DNA from: Riptortus pedestris
Lineage: Eukaryota; Arthropoda; Insecta; Hemiptera; Alydidae
DNA length: 64,000 nucleotides
Direction of reading: 5' to 3'
Assembly: GCA_019009955.1 (NCBI GenBank)
Contig: CM032233.1
Span: 94,187,501-94,251,500 of the forward strand
The notes beneath the pieces were generated by a model. The model searched no databases. It was not told where the DNA came from and worked only from the letters and a program-made list of their open reading frames with translations. Numbering within the stretch: the first letter of the stretch is position 1; the number at the start of each line of letters is the position of its first letter. Shown here in pieces: positions 11,089 through 22,241 of the stretch. Both the position numbers and the translations under genes were made by a program.

Positions 11089-11249
11089 AAAAAATGATAG
11101 AACAACAATTGGGGAGCAACAACCGAGATAGATATGATTATTTTAAGTTATATATTATTGTTCACTCGGCTAAATGGGTACATATGAGTTGACTCCTTCT
11201 CTAAGCCCACAAATTTCTAGTATTTCATCCGTAAAGGATCTTTAGACAC

Positions 11250-11471
11250 ACATGAAAATTTTAGATATTACGTTTAGCAACGACCAAACTGGCGTTTTGA
11301 CTATCGGAAAGTTGACAGATGATTACACATATTGGTAGGAAGATATTGTTGGAAACGTGTCAAATTTAATCGTCTATCGAGTAGTATCGGTGGATATTTG
11401 AAAAATTTAGAAAAGAAAATTCTACGAGTACACCGTCAATAGCTGGTTTCCATTTGGGAAGTTTGCTAAAA
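11250..11471 (+). mobile_element. old, strongly diverged HINE 3' half
   Basis: Faint landmarks in the expected order: TTTAGCAACGACCAAACTGG, GTTGACAGATGA, ATCGAGTAGTATCGGTGGAT, ATTTGAAAAATTTAG, CGAGTACACCGTCAATAGCTGG, and a broken hairpin ending TTTGCTAAAAG. There is no (AT)n tract. Divergence is much greater than in the neighbouring copies. Confidence 0.6.
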
Positions 11472-11868
11472 GCATGGACCTTCTCCCGTGTTTTGTAATA
11501 TTACATGCCTTAACACTCCCGAGGAAAGAGCATATCCATATTGAACAAACAAGGCACGGGGAGGCATATCCTTCTTTTCTTATACAGCAAAATGAATTGA
11601 TTATTTCAAATTAGATTCCGTTTTCATTTATTTTTTAATTACAACTCTGGACTCTAACGGAAGCACAAAAAAAGCATTGATATGAATTCTCATTTAACTA
11701 TAATCTAAGGTTTGACTAAATTCAAATTAAATGAAAATACATTTTGTTTCAGCCATGCTAGGACAACATTCTCCACAAAATAGGAATAATCGGTCATCAT
11801 TCAAGTGACCACTTGATCATTCACTAAAGTTGTGTATCAATGTCTTTTGAAACAAATATCATCATTTC
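11472..11868. other. spacer, nothing recognised
   Basis: AT-rich non-coding sequence without a recognised repeat. Confidence 0.4.
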
Positions 11869-12690
11869 TTTTAGCAGATTATCCTTAAGGGAAATCAGCT
11901 ATTGAGGTCGTACTCATGACGCGAGTTTCGAAAAATTTCTTCAAATGTCCATCGATCCTACCCAGGAGATGACGAAAATGAGGTCCGTTCAAAATTATAT
12001 ATATATATATATATATATGTCTGTTAACGCTCTAGCGGTCGCAATTTTTGTTTGATCGTTACTAAACTCGATATTTAACCGTTTTATGTAAAAAGACAGA
12101 TCATGTTTGTTAATCGCTGAAATCGTACCAGAGGGAGAGGGGGTTTAGAGGGGGGATTTTCGAAAATTTGAAATATCTCCGTTATTATGCATCGGATCGA
12201 AAAATTGTATAGATCCAATCTTATTGCAAATTAAATTTACTATAATTATTGTTATATACACTTATTCTCTATCTTGAATATTAGCCGAGATATTTGCATT
12301 TTTATGAAATCTGTGGTCGGGTGTTGTTCGGGTTAGTTCGGCAATTTTCGTAAGTCTCGCTCTGGCGGAAGCTTCTAACCTAACCTGTCGTTTATAACCT
12401 TACCTAAGCTTCGTTACTTTGTGTGATTTATGCAAATACGTTCTGTTCATCCGCCCCCCCCCCTTAATTAGTTCTTGGACTACTGAAATTTGATTTATTA
12501 AAATATAAATTATTCTTACAATTCAGAAGCCGTTTCAGTTGAGAGTTTAATTAAATTAACTGAAAGATTTCTCAATACCGTTTGTATTTACTTATGGTGG
12601 TGTTGTGTTACAAGTATGCAGATTTCTCTATTGCTAAACTTCACATAGGAAATCTGCTTAGTTTACGCAGCCCCTGCGTGACGGACTTTT
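11869..12690 (-). mobile_element. HINE, long form, full length
   Basis: It begins TTTTAGCAGATTATCC (one hairpin base changed), has (AT)n at about 11995-12018, and contains the octamer ATTTGCAT at 12292-12299. It ends GGGAAATCTGCTTAGTTTAC followed by GCAGCCCCTGCGTGACGGAC. The segment 12300-12600 differs from the short form and matches other long copies (TCGTTACTTTGTG, then a C-run and TTAGTTCTTGGACTACTGAA). Confidence 0.88.
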
Positions 12691-12742
12691 TTTGTTCGTT
12701 GTAACTATCCAAATGGAGAACTCAGGCGACTGGAAACTCCCA

Positions 12743-12864
12743 TTTTAGCAGATTTCCATTAAGGGAAATCAGCTATTGAGGTCGTACTCATGACGCGATT
12801 TTCGAAAATTTTCTTTAAATGTCCATCGATCCTACCCAAGAGATGACGAAAATGAGGTCCGATC

Positions 12865-12924
<60 letters not shown>

Positions 12925-13374
12925 CTGTTAACGCTCTAGAGGTCGCAATTTTTGTTTGATCGTTACCAAACTCGGTATTTTATCGTTTTCCGTTAAAAGA
13001 AAGATCAAGTTCGTTAATGGCTGAAATCCGACCAGTGGGAGGGGGGTTTAGAGGTGGATTTTTGAAAATTCGAAATATCACCGTTACTGTACGTCGGATC
13101 GAAAAATTGTATAGAACCAATCTTATTGCAAATTATTTATTCTCTATCTTGAATATTAACCGATATATTTGCAGTTTTATTAAGTGTGTGAGCGGCTATT
13201 GTCGGAAGTTTCCGGATTAGTTAGGCCGTTTCCGTAACTGTTCGGCACTCGTGTAACCTTACCTTTCTTGTCTTCTAACCTTTTACATTGTGAGATATAT
13301 GCAGATTTCTCTATTGTAAAACTTCACGTGGGAAATCTGGTTAGTTTACGCAGCCCCTGAATGACGGACTTTTT
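12743..13374 (-). mobile_element. HINE, short form, full length
   Basis: Complete copy of 632 bp only 52 bp from the previous one and in the same orientation. It has TTTTAGCAGATTTCCATTAA at the 3' end, (AT)n at about 12870-12920, GGCTGAAATCCGACCAGTGG with the following G-run, and the CGTAACTGTTCGGCACTCGT block. The 5' end is CAGCCCCTGAATGACGGAC, with two changes from consensus. A 67-codon frame inside it has no meaning. Confidence 0.88.
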
Positions 13375-13940
13375 CAACTAGGAGTGCGAGTTTATTTTGA
13401 AGTGAAAACATATATTCCTATATGACATGTCTACTATTTGTTTAATATAAACTCTGATGTAGCCACCACAAGATTTCCTTGTACTCCTATTTCAATTAAT
13501 TAAACAAAATGTTTGTTTGCAATTCATTGAAAATGATTTCAATTGAATGTGATATACCTCCGTTCCAATTCATTGCATTGAAAAGTATCATAAGACATGA
13601 TTCATACATCATTTTATGATTAACAAAAAAGGACCTTTATAGTCTTTTTTTTTTTATATTTAATGCGTCCAGTAAAATATGCTATTTTTTATACTCTCCC
13701 CCCTCTAAACCTCCATTAATCCTTAATCGATTTCGATGAAAAGAAGAAGTAAATAACTAGACGTTACGGCAATCTCAAATATTCAATTTCAATATATTCT
13801 GGCCGTTTTTGAGTTATTTAAGTACATGCGTTCAGACATCACACCAAAATGAGTCAAAATTTGATCAGGTGAGGGTCAAAACGAATAAGCTCCATGAAAT
13901 TTTAAAAACTACGATTGGAAAATACTGTAAAAAGGTGTTC
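13375..13940. other. AT-rich spacer
   Basis: No gene. A C-rich patch with ATACTCTCCCCCCTCTAAAC at about 13693 recalls the C-run of HINE elements, but the surrounding sequence does not match well enough to call a copy. Confidence 0.4.
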
Positions 13941-14217
13941 TTGTTATTTATTAACATATACTTTGTGGTATTAAGGCTAATTGGGATGGCTTATCAACAG
14001 GTTACCACCCGTTTTTAGCCAGGGTGGAACTAACGATTTTATTTCATGAGTTCGTCAGTAAATAAATTCCTGCTACTGTTGTCACACCTATCGGTGAAGA
14101 CCGTTGTCACTGGCTGATTATCAAATAAAGCTGGCAAGCACTTTCGATGCGAAGCCATCATGTTCAAGCCCGTCAAAACACAAATAACCACCTAAAAACA
14201 TAAACAACCTAAAACAG
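13941..14217 (-). mobile_element. composite SINE-like element
   Basis: Read on the minus strand, its 3' part is the tail of the tRNA-SINE family (CACCCTGGCTAAAAACGGGT, GGTAACCTGTTGATAAGCC, CCAATTAGCCTTAATACCAC, TTAATAAATAAC). The head is different: GACGGGCTTGAACATGATGG, CGAAAGTGCTTGCCAGC, ATAATCAGCCAGTGACAACG. The same head recurs at 15257-15353 and 16140-16236. The upstream border is fused to the Helitron-like element at 14218. Confidence 0.6.
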
Positions 14218-14960
14218 GTAACTCTGTCTGTACATTGATTTTTTTCTCGAAATTTCACGATAACTTTTCGTTTCACATGTCATAGACACCATAACTGCAT
14301 TTTGTTTCTTTGGTGTATGTTTGTTTGTTTGTTACCTTTTCAAGCATAAACAGCTGAACCAAATTTTATGAAACTTGGTATGTATATTACTACTAACCCA
14401 ACTTAGACTTCAGGCTATGTTAATATTCTCTGAGACGAACAGGAGTGGGGGTTATAAGGGAGGCCTGAAATTAAAAATAGTGATATTTTGTTTCCTATTG
14501 GTTTTTCGTCAAATGTAAACATAGCAAAATTTGTTTATTATGTTATTTAGAGTAACGTTTGTAATATATATTTTTGTCGTATACCAAATTATAAACGAGA
14601 TATACGCTAAATCCTATAGCGGAAGTGAACAATTTCATTTGGCGCAAAAGAGTCAACCGAACTAAATAAAATTGGTATGTGTATTAGCACTAACGCCTTC
14701 AGTATAATAAGCCATGCCAACATTTCTAGGGACGGGCAGGAGTGGGGGTTATAAGGGAGGCCTGAAATTAAAAATAGTGACTTATTTTTATTTATTCCTC
14801 AAATCTAAAATTTTTTTTCCATAAGTCACCCAAGGGACCCTTACGGGGAGAAGTGCGCCTAGACGGGATGAGCAGTTGTATACATAGAAGCATTGCCAAA
14901 AACAATATAAAATCTTTCCGTCTCAAATGATTTCCCGAGCGAAGCCGGGTACCTTGCTAG
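14218..14960 (+). mobile_element. Helitron-like non-autonomous element, two internal repeats
   Basis: The 5' region is GTAACTCTGTCTGTACATTG, TTTCACGATAACTTTTCG, then (TGTT)n and AAACTTGGTATGTATATTAC. Two copies of the internal unit follow, marked by AGGAGTGGGGGTTATAAGGG at about 14447 and 14742. The 3' end is GATTTCCCGAGCGAAGCCGG, GTACCTTGCTAG then T. A GC-rich end with CTAG next to T is typical of Helitron 3' ends. The 5' border is not a textbook TC, so the class assignment is tentative. No protein is encoded. Confidence 0.6.
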
Positions 14961-15420
14961 TACCCATATAATTGTGGAAATATCATAGCATTATATTAAT
15001 CCTCTACTCACACACAAGCAACCATACCAGACCAAAAGGCAAATAACATGCTAAAAACGTAAACAATCTAAAGCAGTTAACTGAAAATGACCTACTACAC
15101 GAATTTACCTGGACACAAGTTAAAACCACCCTTCGTTTGACAGATCTAAGGTGTACATAAACAGGCGCGGGCTAAAACTTAAACAACCCAATACGGATAA
15201 CAGATGTATAAGAGCTACTGACTGACGGAAAACTAACTCTGTACAACTTTTGACGGGATTGAAAATGTTGCCTTCTCATCGAAAGCACAATGCCAGCTGT
15301 ACTCGATCATCAGCCAGTGACGACGGCCTTCATCGATAGATATGACAACAGAATCATTTATACTGGCGGTACCAACCCTTATTTGATATTCTTTTTACCC
15401 AGGTGAGAACCGAAATCTAG
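14961..15420. repeat. rearranged copies of the composite SINE-like module
   Basis: The stretch 15010-15170 (CATGCTAAAAACGTAAACAA, AGTTAAAACCACCCTTCGTT, GATCTAAGGTGTACATAAAC) is the reverse complement of 16011-16140. The stretch 15257-15353 (GACGGGATTGAAAATGTTGC, ATCAGCCAGTGACGACGGCC) matches 16140-16236 in the same direction. The two halves are thus in opposite orientations here and in one orientation at 16 kb. That means either an inversion or two insertions. Confidence 0.55.
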
Positions 15421-16010
15421 GTTTACCAAATCTAATTAAGACCAGTTCCTTAGCTCACATAGTAAAAAATCGAATTAACAAATTGGTTTGGAAAATATGT
15501 TTTATTAACCCAAAGTTTGCTTGGAATACTCACTCAACCACAACTAAGCAGTATGAGGATTCTTCCTGAACACCTACCATTTTACTTTTGAATGTAGATT
15601 GTATTGTGTGTTTGAGATATTTCCTATCAACAAATTTAGTAGATTGTCACATAGGATATTCATACATCTGTCTTATGTCGTGAAGGCCCGATGTTAATAG
15701 TACGTAGTATTTAAGCTTTTAATAAGACGTTTAGTGCGTTACCTATTAATGTAAGATGAGTTGAAATTAGTATACTTGTGGTCGAAAATTGAAAAATACA
15801 AGTAACACCATCGAATTTTAAGTTGCAGAACAATGTGTATTACAGCAGTTATAGAATAATATGTTCTCAGCAAAGTTTAACATTTTACTATCCGATTAAT
15901 AATAACGGAAATAACCACTAATGATTGCCTGACTTGATATTTAGTCATGGAGTCCAAATATCGTTCTTGGTCACGGTCGAAAAGTATTTGAGGGGACCAA
16001 AAAGCATATA
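15421..16010. other. AT-rich spacer
   Basis: Nothing I can name. A segment at 15850-15920 (AATAATAACGGAAAT, TCCGATTAATAATAACGG) weakly resembles the body of HINE elements. Confidence 0.35.
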
Positions 16011-16365
16011 TATATTTACACCTTAGATCTGTGAAACGAAGGGTGGTTTTAACTTGTGTCCCGGTAAATTGCTTTCCTCTAGTAGGCCGTTGTCAGCTGA
16101 TTTAGGTTGTTTATGTTTTTAGGTTGTTATTTGTGTTTTGACGGGCTTGAACATGATGCCTTCGCATCAAAAGTGCTTGCCAGCTTAATTTGATAATCAG
16201 CCAGTGACAACAGTCTTTACCGATAGGTTTGGCAACAGTAGCAGGAATTTATTTCCAGACGAACTCATGAAATAAAATCTGGCTAAAAACGGGTTGAAAT
16301 CCGTAGACAAACCATCAACATTAGCCTTAATACCAAAAAGTGGATGTTAATAAATAACAAGAACA
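16011..16365 (+). mobile_element. composite SINE-like element, more complete copy
   Basis: It runs from CACCTTAGATCTGTGAAACG through GGTTTTAACTTGTGTCCCGG, TTTAGGTTGTTTATG, GACGGGCTTGAACATGATGC, TCAGCCAGTGACAAC, GGAATTTATTTCC and GACGAACTCATGAAATAAAA. It ends with the SINE tail TTAGCCTTAATACCAAAAAG, TGGATGTTAATAAATAAC. The tail is shared with the tRNA-SINE family of this window while the head is not. This is the pattern of two SINE families using the same LINE 3' end. Confidence 0.6.
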
Positions 16366-16393
16366 ATTTTCTATAGTATTTTCCTATCTTAGG

Positions 16394-16446
16394 TTTTAGC
16401 AGATTTCCCCCAAGGGAAATTAGCTATTTAGGTCGTACTCATGACG

Positions 16447-16506
<60 letters not shown>
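16394..16506 (-). mobile_element. HINE 3' end plus (AT)n core, interrupted by Helitron-like element
   Basis: TTTTAGCAGATTTCCCCCAA and GTACTCATGACGCGAT are followed at once by (AT)n (16450-16506); the usual 90 bp between them are missing. The Helitron-like element begins directly at the end of the tract. Confidence 0.75.
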
Positions 16507-16512
<6 letters not shown>

Positions 16513-18366
16513 GTAACCTCTGTGGGGGGGGGGTGTGTTTTCGCGAAATTTCACGATAACTTTTCGTTTCACATGTCATAGACACCAAAACTGCATTTCG
16601 TTTCTTTCGTGTATGTTTGTTTGTTTGTTTGTTTGTTTGTTTGTTACCTTTTCACGCATAAACGGCTGAACCGAATTTTATGAAACTTAGTATGTATATT
16701 ACTACTAGCCCAACTTAGACTTTAGGCTATATTATTATTCTCTAAGACAAACAGGAGTGGGGGTTATAAGGGAGGCCTGAAATTAAAAATAGCGATATTT
16801 TGTTTCCTATTGGTTTTTCGGCGAATATGCACATAACAAAAGTTATTTATTTTGTTATTTAGAGTAACTTTTGTTATATACACTTTCGCCGTATACCGAA
16901 GTATAAATGAATTATACGCTAAAAATTATAGCGGGAGTCAACAATTTTATTTGGGACAAAACACTCAACCGAACCAAGTAAAACTCGGTATATCTATTAG
17001 CACTAACGCTTTCATTATAACAAGCCATACCAACATTTCTAAGGACGGGCAGGAGTGGGGGTTATAAGGGAAGCCAGAAATTAAAAATAGCGATATTTCG
17101 TTTCCTATTGGTTTTTCGGTAAATATGAATATAACAAAAGTTGTTTACTTTGTTATTTAGAGTAACATTTGTTATATACACTTTTTTTGTATACCGAATA
17201 ATAAACGAGATATACGCTAAAACCTATAGCGGAAGTGAACAATTTTATTTGGGACAATAGACCCAACCGAAATAAATAAAACTCGGTATGTCGATTAGCA
17301 CTAACGCTTTCATTATAACAAACCATATCAACAATTCTAGGCACGGGCAGGAGTGGGGGTTATAAGGGAAGCCAGAAATTAAATATAGAGATGTTTCGTT
17401 TCCTATTGGTCTTTCGGCAATTATGAACATGACGATAAACAAGAACATTTCAATTGTATGAAGCATTTTAAAAACAAGTAGCTGTTTCATGAGGAGCAAA
17501 GTATATTACCCCCCACCCCTCTCTCTGTCTTTCACTGGAACATTAATTAATCGGAAGTAAGTAATTTCATCCTTTAATGTGTTTAAACATCAATTAATTC
17601 ACAAAAAACGAAAGTATTTAAACATACATAATTAGAATTGAAAATAGAATCTGAATCTAAGGTAATGTTAGCGGAATTGAGAGTTAGCCGTTAGTAATGT
17701 TCTGTTGGTTAACCTGGAGCGTCAGGGACGGGTGGGGAGACCTTCCTGTAATCTAGAACCTTTCTCACTCCCTCTTTCTTTCCTAAGTTGTTTTACACAC
17801 TTTTTTCGTATACCGTATTATAAACGAGATATACGCTAAAACCTATAGCGGAAGTGTATTTTGTTATTTAGAGTAAATTTTGTTATATACACTTTTTTCG
17901 TATACCGAATTATAAACGAGATATATGCTAAAACCTATAGCGGAAGTGAACAATTTTATTTGGGACAAAAGACCCAACCGAAATAAATAAAACTCGGTAT
18001 GTGTATTAGCACTAACGCTTTCCTTATAATAAGCCATACTAATATTTCTAGGGACGGGCAGGAGTGGGGGTTATAAGGGAGGCCTGAAATTAATAATGGT
18101 GATATTTCGTTTCACCACAATAGTTTGTGCTTAATAACTGAGATCTATGCATCAAGCACAGGAGACGGGAAATATGACAATTTGGAGGACAGTGAAGACT
18201 TACATAAAAAATTAATTTTATTATTAACAAATGCCAACAACGGGTGTTAATCCTAAATAGTGGGACGGGTAAAGCTGAAAATATTGTGCAAACTAAAGCC
18301 ATGCCAAAAAACCATCACCATTCAGCCTCAAATGAATTCCCGAGCGAAGCCGGGTATCTGAGCTAG
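16507..18366 (+). mobile_element. Helitron-like non-autonomous element, about four internal repeats
   Basis: The 5' region AAAATTGTAACCTCTGT is followed by a G-run, TTTCACGATAACTTTTCG, (TTTG)n and GGCTGAACCGAATTTTATG. Internal units of about 298 bp are marked by AGGAGTGGGGGTTATAAGGG at about 16751, 17050, 17350 and 18060. Between the third and last units is a stretch (17410-17800) that is largely unrelated. The 3' end is GAATTCCCGAGCGAAGCCGG, GTATCTGAGCTAG then T, continuing into TATATATA. Frames inside (for example 16852-17067) are in repeat sequence and not genes. Confidence 0.65.
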
Positions 18367-18379
18367 TATATATATATAT

Positions 18380-18412
<33 letters not shown>

Positions 18413-18537
18413 AACACAGACACACACACACGATTATCGTCTCTACTAAGGTAGAGTTTATGGAGATTTGGAGTAAATCTTCTTAAATCGGGACATGAGT
18501 AGAACCTTAAGAGTTGATTTACTTTAAGTGTTAAAAG
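18367..18537 (+). mobile_element. (AC)n tract and decayed HINE 3' end
   Basis: After the Helitron-like element come a short (AT)n and an (AC)n-rich tract (18380-18431). A diverged forward HINE 3' part follows: CGTCTCTACTAAGGTAGAGT, TTATGGAGATTTGGAG, CGGGACATGAGTAGAACC, GTTGATTTACTTTAAG. With the reverse 3' end at 16394, both outer ends of this locus are HINE 3' ends. Confidence 0.55.
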
Positions 18538-19119
18538 GACAATTGTACCACATTATGTCTCGTGTTAATGCTAATTTAATGTAATCATTATACTCGGACA
18601 ACCATATTTGTTATAGCTTGTCAACGACGAGTAAGACAGCTAGTTTCTTAACAAAATTATAATAAAACGAGAATGCTTTTTAAATTGTAAATGTGTGTAA
18701 GTACTTCATATCCGTGGAGCAATTAGAGTTCACAAGTTTAATGACAGTGGTGAGAATTCAGAAGTAAAATCAAAAAGAGTCTTCGTACAGGAATCATTTA
18801 ATAGTCCCTCAGAAACAATGTAGTCGTTATTATCATTCGTCAAGTTCTTCGAAAAGCAAGCCATTGTTACGGCGTATAGTAATTAGGCACATTAATTACA
18901 GGCTCATTAACATTTATCTACATATATACACCCGAAACTGCCTGTATTTCTTGTAAGGCCTCAATTCTCAGAATAATAAAAAAAAAACAGGGCCGTATGA
19001 GAAGTTCCCTAACCTTTTATTCGTTGAACATGCATCATTCCACGGGCGTGTAACGTTTAGGAAAACAATGTAAATGAATTGTTACTAAAGGAGGGTAAAT
19101 ATGATATTTAAAAAGAAAA
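18538..19119. other. spacer, nothing recognised
   Basis: AT-rich sequence without a repeat or coding signal I can identify. Confidence 0.4.
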
Positions 19120-19571
19120 GTCCGTCACGCAGGGGCTGCGTAAACTAAGCAGATTTCAGATGTGAAGGTTTACAGTTGAGAAATTTCACGAGAGTCAAAC
19201 AGTTAAGGAAACGGTCAAACTAGCTTTTGATGGAAAATCACGACTAGACCCGACGTTAGCCGATCTCATTTCGTTCGTTAAAATTAATAAAAATGCATTA
19301 TCTTGGTTAATATTCAAGATAGAGAAAAAATGTATTAACAAATATTTATAGTACGTATAATTTGCAATGAGATTGGTTCTATACAATTTTTCGATTTGAT
19401 GAATAATAACGGAGATATTTTGAATTTTCAAAAATCCCCCCTCTAAACCCCCCCCTCTCACTTGTCCGATTTCAGCCATTAACGAACTTGATCTTCCTTT
19501 TTACATAAAACTATTAAATTCCGAGTTTGGTAACGATCAAACAAAAATTACGACCGCTAGAGTGTTAACAG

Positions 19572-19637
<66 letters not shown>

Positions 19638-19769
19638 AACACACACACGGACGGACCTCATTTTTGTCATCAACTGGGTAGGATTGATGGACATTTGAAG
19701 AAATTTCACGAAAATCCCGCTATGAGTACGACCTCAATAGCTGATTTCCTTTAAGGGAAATCTGCTAAA
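19120..19769 (+). mobile_element. HINE, short form, full length
   Basis: The 5' end GTCCGTCACGCAGGGGCTGC and AGCAGATTTCAGATGTG are followed by the short-form block (GTCAAACTAGCTTTTGATGG). The C-run stands before TCACTTGTCCGATTTCAGCC. The compound (AT)n tract at 19577-19638 has a slipped AATATA, followed by ACACACAC. The 3' palindrome has one change (CTGATTTCCTTTAAGGGAAA) and is followed by TGCTAAAC. The 94-codon minus-strand frame is chance. Confidence 0.88.
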
Positions 19770-19930
19770 CCTAATTACCTATTATCTATTATAATATATC
19801 TAGCTATAAACCTTATAGCTATTATCGGCTCTACTTTCCTTTACAACACGAAGTAGACTGTTATGAGACTAAATATGGTAATAGATTTGGGTGACCACAG
19901 AAAACACAGTTTCTAGGTTCCAATTAACAA

Positions 19931-19933
<3 letters not shown>

Positions 19934-19991
<58 letters not shown>

Positions 19992-20415
19992 GTAATGCCC
20001 AAAAACCAGTACGGGTTAAGGCGTGGGTACAACTTCAAGTGCTGACAGCATACTGAAGGTGCACGTTCGATCTCCACCTAGGAGAATATTAGTTCATGAG
20101 TTCACTACAAGAGCGCGATAGCGTCACAGTGCCTCTGGGCTTGCGGGAGTCTAACAAGTATACACGTATGGCAGACCGTCGGAATGACTAACTACTATGA
20201 TTCTCTTAGATCCCGTCCACAGGGAGGCTGACGGCGTGTACTTTGGTCTACGGGTACAATAGGCCCGGCCTTCTACTGGAGACAACTCATTCTAGGTCCT
20301 CCTTGGATAACGGGGGTACGTCGAGGTGATCACTCCCCACTTAAAAACGCTTTTCACGAAACCATCGAGTCTCGTTCAGGGTGGCTAAAGATCTTGAAGA
20401 TCTATATTGCCAACC

Positions 20416-20460
<45 letters not shown>
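19934..20460 (+). mobile_element. possible SINE between two (AT)n tracts
   Basis: (AT)n tracts at 19934-19988 and about 20418-20462 bracket a 400-bp segment unlike its surroundings: GC-richer, with a tRNA-like head. AAGGCGTGGGTACAAC could be an A box, and GGTGCACGTTCGATCTCC a B box, 50 bp apart. The end (CACGAAACCATCGAGTCTCG, GGCTAAAGATC) recurs at 8594-8636. Class uncertain; a second tRNA-derived SINE family is the simplest guess. Confidence 0.4.
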
Positions 20461-20465
<5 letters not shown>

Positions 20466-20504
20466 TCAAGGTCTAAAATCTATGCCTTGGAGTTGTTACC
20501 ATAT

Positions 20505-20621
20505 AGTTTTAAACGGCATATTTTTTGTCATTTCCCACGTAGGATCGATGTGCATTTTAGAAGATTTTCGAAAATTGCATCATGAGTTCAACCAGATTCC
20601 CTTTCATGGAAATGTGCTAAA
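20505..20621 (+). mobile_element. HINE 3' terminal fragment
   Basis: TAGTTTTAAACGGCATATTT, GTAGGATCGATGTGCATTTT, GCATCATGAGTTCAACC and a broken hairpin AGATTCCCTTTCATGGAAAT followed by GTGCTAAAC. It continues from the (AT)n that ends at 20462. Confidence 0.7.
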
Positions 20622-21022
20622 CCTGTTGAAAACTGCAATATCTCTATGTAAGTCTAATTATGCTAAATAAAGATAGTGAACTAACGGAAACTAGAATATC
20701 CAAGGCCTGCACCTCATCGTAGGTCAAGGAACAAATACTTCTATTATGAATCGCACATTATGCTTCTCATTTCAAAGCCATACTTAAAAGTTATTTCTAA
20801 TTAGCATTATTATAGGAATATTTCATTATGTTTCTCAATGTGTCCGGAGGATGTAATTTTGATATTTCATTAAGTCAATTGGCAAGACATTATCTATAAA
20901 CCAAATAATTTTCTCGAATGAAATGTTTATTTGTTGAGTTATCTGAGGACTGTACTTGAGGCATCTGAGGATAAAATAGCAATATACTATGCTAAAGTTC
21001 TTAATGCACTAGAGACGGTAGT
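20622..21022. other. spacer, nothing recognised
   Basis: AT-rich non-coding sequence. Confidence 0.4.
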
Positions 21023-21594
21023 TTTTAGCATATTTACCTTAAGGGAAATCAGCTATTGAGGTCGTACTCATGACGCGATTTTCGAAATGTTTTGTTCAAA
21101 TGTCCATGGATCTTATCCAGGAGATGACGAAAATGAGGTTCGTTCAAAATTATATATATATTTGTCTGTTAACGCTCTAGCGGTCGAAATTTTTGTTTGA
21201 TCGTTATCAAACTCGATATTTAAACCTTTTATGTAAAAATATAGTTCAAGTTAGTTAATGGCTGAAATCGGACAATGGGGAGGGGGGGGGGTTTAGAGGG
21301 GAGATTTTCGAAATATCTCCGCTACTATAAGTGGAACGAAACATTGTATAGAACTAATCTTATTGTAAATTAAACTAAAAATATTGTTCTATACATTTAT
21401 TCTCTATCTTGAATATTAACCGAGATATTTGCATTTTTATTAAATTTGGGCCGATAACAGACGACTGAATTTCCCGCCAAAAGCTAGTTCGGCCCTTTGC
21501 CGTAACTGTTCTGCTCTCGTATGGAGATTTCTCTATTGTATAACTTCACGTGGGAAATCTGCTTAGTTTACGCAGCCCCTGCGTGACGGACTTT
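21023..21594 (-). mobile_element. HINE, short form, full length with minimal (AT)n
   Basis: Complete 572-bp copy: TTTTAGCATATTTACCTTAA (hairpin arm with two changes), GTCCATGGATCTTATCCAGG, only a short ATATATATA core at about 21151-21160, GCTCTAGCGGTCG, a G-run, ATTTGCAT at 21427-21434, CGTAACTGTTCTGCTCTCGT and CAGCCCCTGCGTGACGGAC. It shows that the large length differences between short-form copies come mainly from the microsatellite. Confidence 0.88.
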
Positions 21595-22241
21595 TATTTT
21601 ATCGTTGCTAAACTCCAAATTTAGGTATTTCGAGTTAATCTAATGGTGAAGTTCCTTAATGTTTGAAATCATGTGGAGTTTAAAGATAAGGAAAATATAA
21701 AATCATTAATATCACCGATATTATGCTAAGTATGGAAAAGTATTACACAATTAGTCCAGTTATCACTTACACTTTGTCATATCTCGTTACATATCCAATC
21801 TCAGAGTTTATGTCACCTCCATTCGCTATGTTTTTGTTATTAATTTCATTATAATTACTTTACTTTTTTTTTTAGTTATCCTATTAGTTCTATTTATAGA
21901 TATTTATATTCTCTTTAATTTATTTATTTATATAAATTATTCCAGATTACTTTACCTCTGCCCTTTTCCTTTACCCATATGTTAACAGTTTATAAAGAAA
22001 TAGAAGAATATCAAGAAGAATCGATATGAGGGAGATGTAGGGAATGCCACTGGGTCACTGGGAAAAGAGAGAAAAATATCAATCTTGTCGATCAAGTAAG
22101 TATAATTTCCTTCTATTATTGCATTCTACAATTATCAGTAGTTAGAGATATAAGGGAGTTATACTCATTTTAACATTTTCCGTTCTGAGTGAACCCCAAT
22201 TCCACTCATGCAATTTTCACATCAATTATATTTTAGTCTTA
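21595..22241. other. spacer
   Basis: At 21600-21900 there is a faint HINE-like order (ATCGTTGCTAAACTCC, GATATTATGCTAAG, TCTCGTTACATATCC), too decayed to delimit. The rest is unremarkable AT-rich DNA. No gene. Confidence 0.35.

Noticed and set aside
16852..18302. Short ORFs in the Helitron-like element, including minus-strand ones
   Set aside because: They lie in the 298-bp internal repeats, and the equivalent frame is broken in other units and copies.
20394..20670. Open frames encoding long Ile-Tyr repeats (also at 7721, 23378, 24090, 26692, 29780, 39038, 43208, 43669)
   Set aside because: They are (AT)n microsatellites read in frame. They have no start context or conserved flanks, and occur on both strands.
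21595..21900. Another HINE copy
   Set aside because: Only scattered weak landmarks; borders cannot be defined by eye.
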